Origin: Chloroflexota bacterium
Lineage (GTDB): Bacteria; Chloroflexota; Dormibacteria; Dormibacterales; Dormibacteraceae
NCBI GenBank assembly: GCA_005880175.1
Contig: VBJR01000259.1
Coordinates: 1 to 26,441 of the forward strand
Direction of reading: 5' to 3'
Length of the DNA: 26,441 nt
Below the pieces are notes generated by a model. That model did no database searches and was not told the DNA's origin. It saw nothing but the letters and a program-made list of their open reading frames with translations. Each line of letters opens with the position of its first letter. Position 1 is the stretch's first letter. This document shows, piece after piece, positions 16,893-24,287 of this stretch. A program made the translations under genes and the position numbers.

Positions 16893-17693
16893 ATGACGAC
16901 CGACGGTGCCGACGACTTTCGCATCCTCTTCGTGGCCGACGTCGTCGGCCGGCCCGGCCGGGCGGCCGTCGTGGCCCTGCTGCCGCGGCTCCAGGTCGAG
17001 CTGGAGCCCCACCTGACGATCGTCAACGGCGAGAACTCCGCCGGCGGCTTCGGCATCACCGCCGCCACCGCGCGCGAGCTGATCGGCGCCGGCGCGGACG
17101 TGATCACGACGGGCAACCACGTCTGGGACCAGAAGCAGTTCGTGGACGAGATCGCGCAGGTGGACCGCGTGCTCCGGCCGTACAACTACCCGCCGGGCGC
17201 GCCGGGCGTGGGCGCCATGGTGCTGGAGGCCGACGGCGAGGAGGTGCTCGTGATGAACCTCCAGGGCCGCATCTTCCTGCCCGACCTGGACGACCCGTTC
17301 CGGGCGGCGGACGCGATCCTGGCCGCCAACCGCGGGCCCAGGATCGTGTTCTGCGACATGCACGCGGAGGCCACGTCGGAGAAGGCCGCGATGGGCTGGT
17401 ACCTGGCGGGCCGCGCGAGCGCCGTGGTGGGCACGCACACCCACATCGCGACCGCCGACGCGCGTGTGCTGCCGGGCGGCACCGCCTACGTCACGGACGT
17501 CGGTATGGTAGGTCCGCGCGACGGCGTCATCGGCGTGCAGAAGGAGGCCGCGCTGCGCCGCTTCCTCACCGGGATGCCGCACCGGTTCGAGACCGCAACG
17601 GGCATCGTGACTTTCAACTCGGTACTGGTTACGATTAGCAGGCGCTCTGGACGGGCCACAGCAATACATCGCATCGATCGAGAACACACGTGA
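16893..17693 (+). CDS. ymdB: YmdB-family metallophosphoesterase
   Basis: 266 residues. In Bacillus, YmdB is a cyclic-nucleotide phosphodiesterase that influences biofilm versus motility decisions, and its gene lies between rny and spoVS as here. Visible metal-site motifs: FVADVVGRPGR, IVNGENSAGGFGIT, DVITTGNHVWDQ, IVFCDMHAEATSEK, VVGTHTHIATAD and YVTDVGMVGPRDG. Full family length; the basic tail after about 247 (SRRSGRATAIHRIDREHT) is extra. Start at ATG 16893; no strong ribosome site. GC rises sharply from the preceding rny gene (49 of 60 bases in row 17041). Confidence 0.93.
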   Translation: MTTDGADDFRILFVADVVGRPGRAAVVALLPRLQVELEPHLTIVNGENSAGGFGITAATARELIGAGADVITTGNHVWDQKQFVDEIAQVDRVLRPYNYPPGAPGVGAMVLEADGEEVLVMNLQGRIFLPDLDDPFRAADAILAANRGPRIVFCDMHAEATSEKAAMGWYLAGRASAVVGTHTHIATADARVLPGGTAYVTDVGMVGPRDGVIGVQKEAALRRFLTGMPHRFETATGIVTFNSVLVTISRRSGRATAIHRIDREHT

Positions 17694-17737
17694 CGGGGGT
17701 TGTTCCAGCAGACATGACCGGGGAGGGGCGCACACCG

Positions 17738-17998
17738 GTGGAGGTGCTCAAGGTATCGGCTACCTCGAAGCCGGTGGCGGTGGCAGGCGCCATCGCGGGG
17801 GTGATCAGGAACAAGGGTCGGGTGGAGGTGCAGGCCATCGGCGCCGGCGCCATCAACCAGGCCGTCAAGGCGATCGCGATCTCGCGCGGATACGTCGCGC
17901 CGGGCGGTATCGACATCGTGTGCATCCCGTCGTTCATCGACATCTCGATCGACGGCGAGGAGCGGACCGGCATCCGGCTGCTGGTGGAGATTCGCTGA
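17738..17998 (+). CDS. spoVS: Stage V sporulation protein S (SpoVS)
   Basis: 86-residue Alba-like protein. Bacillus SpoVS is also 86 residues, which supports GTG 17738 as start, with GGAGGGG about 9-11 nt upstream; an upstream GTG at 17690 would add 16 residues. Nearly the whole chain is family-typical: VEVLKVSATSKPVAVAGAIAGVIR, VEVQAIGAGAINQAVKAIAISRGYVAPGGIDIVCIPSF, then IDGEERTGIRLLVE. SpoVS affects sporulation and septation in Bacillus but is also common in non-sporulating Thermus, Deinococcus and Chloroflexota, so it does not prove sporulation. The rny-ymdB-spoVS order is the conserved one. Confidence 0.95.
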   Translation: MEVLKVSATSKPVAVAGAIAGVIRNKGRVEVQAIGAGAINQAVKAIAISRGYVAPGGIDIVCIPSFIDISIDGEERTGIRLLVEIR

Positions 17999-18040
17999 CC
18001 GGCGCTCTCGCGGGCTTCCTGGCTATCCTGGGCTGACCCT

Positions 18041-18736
18041 TTGAGAACCTTCCACGTCTGGACGATCGGCTGCCAGATGAACCTGGCCGACTCGGAGAAC
18101 CTGGCGCGCCAGCTGCTCGCCGCGGGCTACCGGGAGGCGCCGGACCTGGAGCGCGCCGACGTGGCGATCCTCAACACGTGCGTGGTGCGCCAGACGAGCG
18201 AGGACAAGGTCTACTCCAAGCTGCACGAGCTGCGGCGCTGGAAGACGCCCGAGCGGACGATCGCCGTCACGGGCTGCATCGTGCGCAAGGAGGGCGACGC
18301 GCTCCGGGAGCGGTTCCCGCACCTGGACGCGGTGGTGCCGATCGGCGAGTACGAGCCGTTCCTGGCCGACCTGGAGACGCGCTACGACTACGCGCTGGGC
18401 GAGCCGCTGCCGGCCGCCGGGCGCACCGCGGTCAGCCACTACGTGAACGTCATCCAGGGCTGCGACCACAGCTGCACGTTCTGCATCGTGCCGAAGGTGC
18501 GCGGCCGCGAGGTGCACGTGCCGCTGCCGCGCGTGCTGGCCGAGTGCCGGCAGGCGGTGGCCGACGGCGCCCGCGAGGTCGTGCTGCTGGGCCAGAACGT
18601 GGACGACTACCACGACCCCGAGGGCGCGGGCGGCCTGGCGGCGCTGGTGCGCGCGGTCGAGCGGATCCCCGGGACTCGCCGGTCGCCGCCCACGAGCTGC
18701 AGCTGCCGATCCAGTCCGGCGACGACGTGGTCCTGA
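18041..18736 (+). CDS. miaB: tRNA methylthiotransferase MiaB, N-terminal and radical-SAM core part (frame breaks)
   Basis: MiaB adds a methylthio group to i6A37 of tRNA using two 4Fe-4S clusters. The start is TTG 18041, fixed by the family N-terminus RTFHVWTIGCQMNLADSEN; a TATCCT box lies 11 nt upstream. The UPF0004 domain has its three cluster cysteines (IGCQMN, NTCVVR, TGCIVR). The radical-SAM triad is CDHSCTFC, followed by the conserved VPKVRGREV and VVLLGQNVDDY. The family sequence holds to about nt 18672 (RAVERIPG); the rest of this frame to the TGA at 18736 is off-frame. The expected RIRFTTSHP-type segment, about 24 residues, is absent before the next frame takes over. Confidence 0.88.
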   Translation: MRTFHVWTIGCQMNLADSENLARQLLAAGYREAPDLERADVAILNTCVVRQTSEDKVYSKLHELRRWKTPERTIAVTGCIVRKEGDALRERFPHLDAVVPIGEYEPFLADLETRYDYALGEPLPAAGRTAVSHYVNVIQGCDHSCTFCIVPKVRGREVHVPLPRVLAECRQAVADGAREVVLLGQNVDDYHDPEGAGGLAALVRAVERIPGTRRSPPTSCSCRSSPATTWS

Positions 18737-19239
18737 AGCGAATGGCGCGCGGCTACAAGGTCGACCGGTACCGCGAGATCGTGGCGCGGGCGCGGGCGCT
18801 GATGCCCGACCTGGGCCTCTACACGGACGTGATCGTCGGCTTCCCCGGCGAGACCGAGGAGCAGTTCCTGAACACGCGCCGGCTGCTCGAGGAGGTCGAG
18901 TTCGACGTCGTGCACCTGGCCCAGTACTCGCCCCGGCCGGGCACGCACGCGGGCGAGCGGTGGGCCGACGACGTGCCGGCCGAGGAGAAGCGGAGGCGCA
19001 TCAACGACCTGCTGGCCCTGCAGCGGGAGATCGCCGGGCGGCGGACCGCCCGGTGGCTGGGCCGCACGGTGGAGGTCCTGGTCGAGGGCGCCGACGAGCT
19101 CGGCCGCCCGTACGGGCGCAACCGGCAGGGGAAGCGCGTGGTCGTGAAACGGGCGCGCGTCGAGCCGGGCGAGCTCGTGCGGGTCCTGGTGGAGGAAGCC
19201 TCACCGGGCCAGCTGGCTGGCCCGGTCGCGGCGGCTTGA
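18673..19239 (+). CDS. miaB: tRNA methylthiotransferase MiaB, C-terminal part
   Basis: Continues miaB in the -1 frame from DSPVAAHELQLPIQSGDDVVLKRMARGY, the second half of the radical-SAM barrel. YTDVIVGFPGETEEQF, VHLAQYSPRPGTHA and the C-terminal TRAM domain (TVEVLVEGADELGRPYGRNRQGKRVVV, ending PGELVRVLVEEA) follow. This half is intact. There is no ribosome site or family-expected start at the junction, so it is the back half of one broken gene rather than a second gene. Its stop TGA shares one base with the mutS ATG (TGATG), so the two are coupled. Confidence 0.87.
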   Translation, partial: DSPVAAHELQLPIQSGDDVVLKRMARGYKVDRYREIVARARALMPDLGLYTDVIVGFPGETEEQFLNTRRLLEEVEFDVVHLAQYSPRPGTHAGERWADDVPAEEKRRRINDLLALQREIAGRRTARWLGRTVEVLVEGADELGRPYGRNRQGKRVVVKRARVEPGELVRVLVEEASPGQLAGPVAAA

Positions 19240-21114
19240 TGCCGAACGCCGGCGCGACCACGCCGGCGATGAAGCAGTACTGGGCCGCCAAGCTCCGGCA
19301 CCCCGACGCGATCCTCCTGTTCCGGATGGGGGACTTCTACGAGATCTTCTTCGACGACGCCGTCGAGGCCGCGCCCATCATGGGCGTGACCCTGACGTCG
19401 CGGCCGATGAAGGAGGGCCGCCAGCCGATGTGCGGCGTGCCCCACCACTCCTGGCAGGGCTACGTGGGCAAGCTGCTCCGCGCCGGGCGCAAGGTCGTGA
19501 TCTGCGACCAGGTCGAGGAGGCGGCGGGCCAGAAGCTGGTCAAGCGCGAGATCACGCGCGTGCTGACGCCGGGCACCGTCGTGGACGACGCGTACCTGGA
19601 GCCGGCCCGCTCCAACTGGCTGGTGGCGGCGTGGGCCCGGGGCGCGGCCGGCGGCCTGGCCGCGTGCGACGTCTCGACCGGCGAGCTGCTGCTGTGCCAG
19701 CTCCCCGTGGAGCGCCTGCAGTCCGAGCTGGACCGCCTGGCGCCCGCGGAGCTGCTCCAGCCGCCGGGCATCGACGCGTACCGCTTCGACCCCGAGCGGG
19801 GCCGGCGCCGCCTGGCCGACCAGCTCGGCATCACCTTCGCCGCGTCCGTGGGCGCCGACGACGCGCCGCTCGCGATCGGCGCGGCGGGGGTCGTTCTGGA
19901 GTACCTGGAGGAGAACCAGGTCCGCGTCGAGCCGGGGCTGTTCCGGGTCCGGACGTACTCGCCCGACGCCACGATGCAGCTCGACGCGGCCACGATCCGC
20001 AACCTGGAGCTGCCCGGGCTGCTGCAGCTGGTGGACCGCACCTGCACGCCGATCGGGGCCCGCCGGCTGCGCCGCTGGCTGTGGGCGCCGCTGCGCGACG
20101 TGGAGGCGATCGAGCTGCGCCTGGGCGCGGTCAGCGAGCTGGCGTCGCGGCGGCGGGCCGAGCTGCGCGCCGCCCTGCGCGAGGTCGGCGACCTGGAGCG
20201 CCTGGTCTCCCGGGCCGCGCAGGGGCTGGCCTCGCCGCGCGAGCTGGTCGCGCTGCGCCGCTCGCTGGAGGCGCTGCCCGGGGTGGTCGAGGCCAGCGCC
20301 GGGGTCGAGTCGCTGCTGGTCCGGGAGCTGGCGGGGTCGGTGCGGCCGGACCCGGCCCTGGCGGACGAGCTGGCCCGGGCGCTGGTCGAGGACCCGCCCG
20401 CGGTCATGCGCGAGGGCGGGGCCATCCGGCCCGGCTACGACGCGGACCTGGACGGCGTCCACGAGGCGTCCCGGTCGGCCCGCGAGTGGATCTCGGGCCT
20501 GGAGGCGTCCGAGCGGGAGCGCACCGGCATCAAGAGCCTGAAGGTCGGCTACAACCGCGTGTTCGGCTACTACATCGAGATCAGCCACGCCAACCAGGCG
20601 CTGGTGCCCGACGACTACATCCGCAAGCAGACGCTGACCGGGGCCGAGCGGTACCTGACGCCGGACCTGAAGGAGCGCGAGGCGGTCGTGCTCAACGCGC
20701 AGCAGGACCGGGTGGCCCGGGAGCTGGAGATCCTGCGCGAGCTCCAGGGCAAGGTGGCGGCGGCCGCGCCCGGGCTGCTGGCGTGCGCGGAGGCGGTCGG
20801 CGAGCTGGACGCCCTGGCCGCGCTGGCGGAGGCGGGCGTGGACCTGCGCTGGGTGCGGCCGGAGGTGACGGCCGGGCTGCGGCTGCTGATCGAGGCCGGG
20901 CGGCACCCGATGGTCGAGGCGTCGGTCGGGTTCGACCGGTTCGTCGCCAACGACACGCTGCTCGACCCGGACGCCGAGCAGGTCGTGGTGCTGACGGGCC
21001 CCAACATGGCCGGCAAGTCCACGTACCTGCGCCAGGTCGCGCTGATCGTGCTGCTGGCCCAGTGCGGCAGCCTGGTCCCCGCGACCGCGGCCTCGGTCGG
21101 CGTCGCGGACCGCA
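19239..21114 (+). CDS. mutS: DNA mismatch repair protein MutS, mismatch-binding through Walker A part (frame breaks)
   Basis: MutS recognises mismatches and recruits MutL. ATG 19239 overlaps the miaB stop. Domain I contains the Phe-X-Glu mismatch-wedge motif in [12 protein letters not shown]; the connector, the lever ([21 protein letters not shown] and [18 protein letters not shown]) and the start of the ATPase with Walker [10 protein letters not shown] (residues 587-595) follow. The frame is correct up to VGVADR (nt 21113). The universally conserved IFTRxGASDDLxxGQSTF block should come next but is missing, and the following [12 protein letters not shown] is in the +1 frame. Restoring 18 residues means 53 nt are absent between 21114 and 21115. 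Confidence 0.9.
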
Positions 21115-21660
21115 ATGGTCGAGATGACCGAGACCGCGAACATCCTCAACCACGCCACGCGGGCGTCGCTGGTGGTCCTGGACGAGGTGGGGCGGGGGAC
21201 GTCCACGTACGACGGCGTGTCGATCGCCCAGGCGGTGGTCGAGCACCTGCACGAGACGCAGCGGCTGGGCTGCCGGACCCTGTTCGCGACGCACTACCAC
21301 GAGCTGACGGCGCTGGCGGACCAGCTGCCGCGGGTGCGCAACGAGCGGGTGGAGGTGGTCGAGGAGGAGGGCACGATCCGGTTCCAGCACCGGGTGGTCC
21401 CGGGCGGGGCGGACCGGTCGTACGGCATCCACGTGGCGGCGCTGGCGGGGCTGCCGCCGCAGCTGATCGCCCGCGCCCGCCAGATCCTGGGCGACCTGGA
21501 GCGGCAGCGGCCGCTGGAGCCGGTCGAGGTGCAGCTGGGCCTGCCCCTGGCCCCGACGGAGGACCCGATCCGCGAGGAGCTGGGCGCGATCGACGTGGAC
21601 CGCCTGAGCCCTCTGGAGGCGCTGCAGAAGCTCTACGAGCTGCGCCAGCGGCTGATGTGA
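21115..21660 (+). CDS. mutS: MutS, C-terminal ATPase part
   Basis: Begins exactly at [41 protein letters not shown]: the MutS signature and Walker B ([11 protein letters not shown]). [13 protein letters not shown] and the C-terminal helices [19 protein letters not shown] follow, ending in a short dimerisation tail LYELRQRLM. Everything after the missing block is intact. There is no independent ribosome site at 21115, so this is the rest of the same gene. Without the lost block the ATPase site would not form. Confidence 0.9.
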   Translation: MVEMTETANILNHATRASLVVLDEVGRGTSTYDGVSIAQAVVEHLHETQRLGCRTLFATHYHELTALADQLPRVRNERVEVVEEEGTIRFQHRVVPGGADRSYGIHVAALAGLPPQLIARARQILGDLERQRPLEPVEVQLGLPLAPTEDPIREELGAIDVDRLSPLEALQKLYELRQRLM

Positions 21661-21710
21661 CCAGGTTCGGGGCCGGCGTGCGAACGGCTCGGGTTCGAGG
21701 ACTGGGCGCG

Positions 21711-21820
21711 AACGCCGCATATGTACAAATGCGCAGCTCCCGCGCCGCGGGAGCTACGCATTGGTACGAATGCGTAACTCCCAGGGCCGGCCAACTGCGC
21801 ATTCGTACGAATGCGCAGTT
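21711..21820. repeat. Array of three 28-bp palindromic repeats with exact 41-bp period
   Basis: Units at 21711-21738, 21752-21779 and 21793-21820 are centred on GTAC at 21724.5, 21765.5 and 21806.5, exactly 41 bp apart. Unit 3 is a perfect 28-bp palindrome (AACTGCGCATTCGT plus its reverse complement). Unit 2 pairs 15 of 17 positions when extended to 21749-21782, and unit 1 is more decayed. The shared core is CGCAT-NN-GTAC-N-AATGCG. The 13-nt spacers (CCCGCGCCGCGGG, CCCAGGGCCGGCC) are themselves self-complementary in part and both begin CCC. Lies in the 271-bp mutS-mutL gap, ending 111 bp before mutL. Function unknown. Confidence 0.85.
21735..21755. repeat. GC-rich hairpin bridging palindrome units 1 and 2
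   Basis: AGCTCCCGCG and CGCGGGAGCT are perfect reverse complements around a single C. The arms overlap the ends of units 1 and 2, so this hairpin and the unit palindromes are mutually exclusive folds. Confidence 0.75.
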
Positions 21821-21931
21821 CAGCGCGCCGCGGATCGGCGTTCTGGCCGCGTGGACGGTCGGCGCCCGATCGCGCGATCCGAGCCGGTGGCGCGGCGCCG
21901 AACCAGGTCGGACGCATCCCAGGCGGTCAGC

Positions 21932-23602
21932 GTGACCACCATCCGGGTCCTCTCGCCGCAGGTCGCCGACGCCATCGCCGCCGGCGAGGTCGTCGAGCGG
22001 CCGGCCGCCGTCGTCAAGGAGCTGGTCGAGAACGCGCTGGACGCGGGCGCGCGGCGCGTCGGCGTCGAGGTCCGGGGCGCCGGCCGGACCCTGGTCCGCG
22101 TCGCCGACGACGGCCGCGGCATCCCGGCCGAGGAGCTGCGGCTGGCGTTCCAGCGCCACGCCACCAGCAAGGTGGCCACGCTCGCCGACCTGGCCGCGAT
22201 CACCACGCTCGGCTTCCGGGGCGAGGCCCTGGCCAGCGTCGCCGCCGTGGCCGACGTCGAGTGCCGGAGCGGCGGCGGCCGGGTCCGGCTGCGGGCCGGC
22301 GAGGTGGTCGAGGAGGGCGCCGCCATCCCGGTGCCGGGCACCGTGGTCGAGGTCCGCGACCTGTTCGCCAACACGCCGGCCCGGCTCAAGTTCCTGAAGA
22401 GCGAGGCCACCGAGTCGGCCGCGTGCGTCAAGACCGTGCACGCGTACGCGCTGCTGTACCCGGAGGTCCGGTTCGAGCTGACGGTCGAGGGCCGGTCCGC
22501 GCTGCGCACCAGCGGCGACGGCGACGCCCGGGGCGCGGCCGCGGCCGTGCTCGGCGCCGCGGTCGCCGCCGAGCTGCTGCCCGTCGAGGGCGATGGGGTG
22601 CGCGGCCTGGTCTCCCAGCCGCGGCTCAGCCGGGGCAACCGGGACGCGATCCTGCTGGCGGTCAACCGGCGGCCGGCCGTCTCGCGCGCGCTGCAGTTCG
22701 CGATCGAGGAGTGCTACCTGGGCTCGCTGGAGCGGGGCCGGTACCCGGTCGCCGTGCTCGACCTGGCCGTCGATCCCGAGGCGGTGGACGTGAACGTGCA
22801 CCCGACCAAGCGCGAGGTCCGGTTCCGCGCGGAGCGGGCGCTGTTCGGCGACGTGCAGCGGGCGGTCCGGGCGGCGCTGACCGGGAGCGGCCCGTACCAG
22901 CTCCGGCCGGCGCCGGCGGCCGCCGCCGTGGCCCGCGACTGGCACACGCCGCGGCTCCACGTGGCGCCGGCGACGATCGCGCCGCCGGCGGCCCTGCCCG
23001 CGCCCGCCCCGGTCGCCGGCCTGCTGGAGTCGCCGCTGCGGCCGCTCGGCCAGGTGATGGACGGGTACCTGGTCGCGGAGTGCGAGGAGGGCGTGGTCCT
23101 GGTCGACCAGCACGCCGCCCACGAGCGGGTCCTCTACAACCGCTTCCTCGCCCGGCTGGAGGCGCGCAGCCTGGCCACGCCCAGCCAGGCGCTGCTGCTG
23201 CCCGAGACGGTGGAGCTCGACCCGGCCCAGGTGGCGGCCGCGTCCGACCACCGGGAGCGGCTGCGCACGCTGGGCTTCGAGGTGGAGGAGTTCGGCCCCC
23301 GCACGCTGCGCCTGACCGCCGCCCCCGCCGAGACGCCGCCCGAACGGGCCCTGCCGGCGCTTCGGGAGCTGCTGACGGTGCTCGCCGACTCCCGGCCCGA
23401 CGAGGCGCTCAAGGAGGCCGCATCGTCGCTCGCCTGCCACTCGGCGGTCCGGTTCGGCGACCGCCTCGACCCGGCGGAGCAGCGACGGCTGCTCGCCGAG
23501 CTCGAGGTCGCGGACAGCTCGATCACCTGCCCGCACGGCCGGCCGACCCGCCTGGTGCTCTCCTGGCAGGAGCTCAAGCGCCACTTCAAGCGCAACTACT
23601 GA
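21932..23602 (+). CDS. mutL: DNA mismatch repair protein MutL
   Basis: 556 residues from GTG 21932, complete. GHKL ATPase N-terminus: IRVLSPQVADAIAAGEVVERPAAVVKELVENALDAGA, then DDGRGIP, ATSKV, TLGFRGEALASVA and the NVHPTK motif. A proline/alanine linker (about 320-355) precedes the C-terminal endonuclease-type domain, with DQHAAHERVLYN, ACHSAVRFGDRLD and CPHGRPT. The endonuclease motif is normally DQHA-x2-E-x4-E; the first E is present but the last E is N here, while the other metal-site motifs remain. MutL links MutS to strand incision; no mutH-like gene is in view, as expected for an endonuclease-type MutL. Confidence 0.96.
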   Translation: MTTIRVLSPQVADAIAAGEVVERPAAVVKELVENALDAGARRVGVEVRGAGRTLVRVADDGRGIPAEELRLAFQRHATSKVATLADLAAITTLGFRGEALASVAAVADVECRSGGGRVRLRAGEVVEEGAAIPVPGTVVEVRDLFANTPARLKFLKSEATESAACVKTVHAYALLYPEVRFELTVEGRSALRTSGDGDARGAAAAVLGAAVAAELLPVEGDGVRGLVSQPRLSRGNRDAILLAVNRRPAVSRALQFAIEECYLGSLERGRYPVAVLDLAVDPEAVDVNVHPTKREVRFRAERALFGDVQRAVRAALTGSGPYQLRPAPAAAAVARDWHTPRLHVAPATIAPPAALPAPAPVAGLLESPLRPLGQVMDGYLVAECEEGVVLVDQHAAHERVLYNRFLARLEARSLATPSQALLLPETVELDPAQVAAASDHRERLRTLGFEVEEFGPRTLRLTAAPAETPPERALPALRELLTVLADSRPDEALKEAASSLACHSAVRFGDRLDPAEQRRLLAELEVADSSITCPHGRPTRLVLSWQELKRHFKRNY

Positions 23603-23605
23603 CCG

Positions 23606-24206
23606 CTACGGCACGCCCGCTGCCCGGATCGGCGTCACGTCGATCTCGCCGGCGTTGCACGGAGCCATGTTCCAGCCGGTGACCGGGATGGTCACGTGGT
23701 CGAACTCGTCCGGCGGCGTGATCTCCAGCCGCGCCGCCTGCGCGCACGTCGTCTCGGAGCCGTGGGGCACGTCGGACCAGGCGGCCCGGAACGATGCCGC
23801 CGTCCCCGGCTGGAGCAGGAACTGGCTCGGGCCCGCCTCGGTGGACCAGATGCCCCCGTTGCGGACCACGCGCGTCGGCATCGACCCGCCCGACCCGTCC
23901 AGCATCAGCATCCCGACGTACCCGTACAGCGTGCACGCGCTCGTCTGCGTGTTGGCGACGCGGAACGTGTCCACGATGGTTCCCCGCGAAGCTGATCTGC
24001 ACGCCGCCCGTGTGGCAGCGGCCCGGCCCGGCGGGGGCGGGGGTGGCGGTCGCCGCCGGCGTGGCGGAGGCCGCCGGCGTCGGGCTCGCGGTCGGGACCG
24101 GCGTCGGCGTGACGTGGTTGACCGCCACGGGGGGCTGGGGTCCTGGCGTCGCGCAGGCGGCCAGGAGCAGCGGGACGACGACCAGCAGCGCACTCGGTGG
24201 TTTCAC
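23606..24206 (-). pseudogene. DUF4232-like lipoprotein with internal frameshift
   Basis: The minus-strand frame from GTG 24206 gives a lipoprotein signal (MKPPSALLVVVPLLLAAC, lipobox LAAC) and a Thr/Pro/Ala-rich linker, then CHTGGVQISFA. At GGGG near nt 23983-23986 the protein continues one frame over as GTIVDTFRVANTQTSACTLYGYVGMLMLD and on to GWNMAPCNAGEIDVTPIRAAGVP at the stop (23606). The C...N-T...CTLYGY pattern is that of DUF4232 exported proteins. Alignment by eye suggests about six residues fewer than usual at the join, so a short deletion or a homopolymer error. Only 3 nt separate it from the convergent mutL stop. Confidence 0.7.
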
Positions 24207-24247
24207 GGGACCGCATTCTGGGGGCGGTCCCTGAACCCCAGCTAACG

Positions 24248-24267
24248 GTTCGCCGGCGTTCAGGAAC
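24248..24267. promoter_or_regulatory. Possible direct-repeat site upstream of OmpR-type regulator
   Basis: GTTC at 24248-24251 and again at 24258-24261 (10 bp apart) resemble the direct repeats bound by OmpR/PhoB regulators; the second also forms GTTC-AG-GAAC. Lies between the divergent lipoprotein and response regulator genes. Autoregulation is a guess. Confidence 0.25.
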
Positions 24268-24273
24268 GGCCCC

Positions 24274-24279
24274 TATGCT
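24274..24279 (+). promoter_or_regulatory. TANNNT -10 box, leaderless-type start of OmpR-type regulator
   Basis: TATGCT ends 8 nt before the ATG at 24288 with no Shine-Dalgarno between; same spacing as three other genes in the window. Confidence 0.4.
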
Positions 24280-24287
24280 TGCCCTCG

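Noticed and set aside
21100..21125. Programmed ribosomal frameshift joining the two mutS frames
   Set aside because: A one-base slip would still leave out 18 essential residues, so frameshifting cannot rescue the protein.
21711..21820. CRISPR array
   Set aside because: Only three units, repeats are full palindromes that diverge from each other, spacers are 13 nt and partly self-complementary, and no cas genes are near.
18819..23584. Very long open frames on the minus strand opposite mutS and mutL (about 800 codons each)
   Set aside because: They mirror the third-position GC bias of the plus-strand genes, have Arg/Ala/Gly/Pro-rich sequence with no domain, and lie wholly antisense to mutS and mutL, which show strong family conservation.
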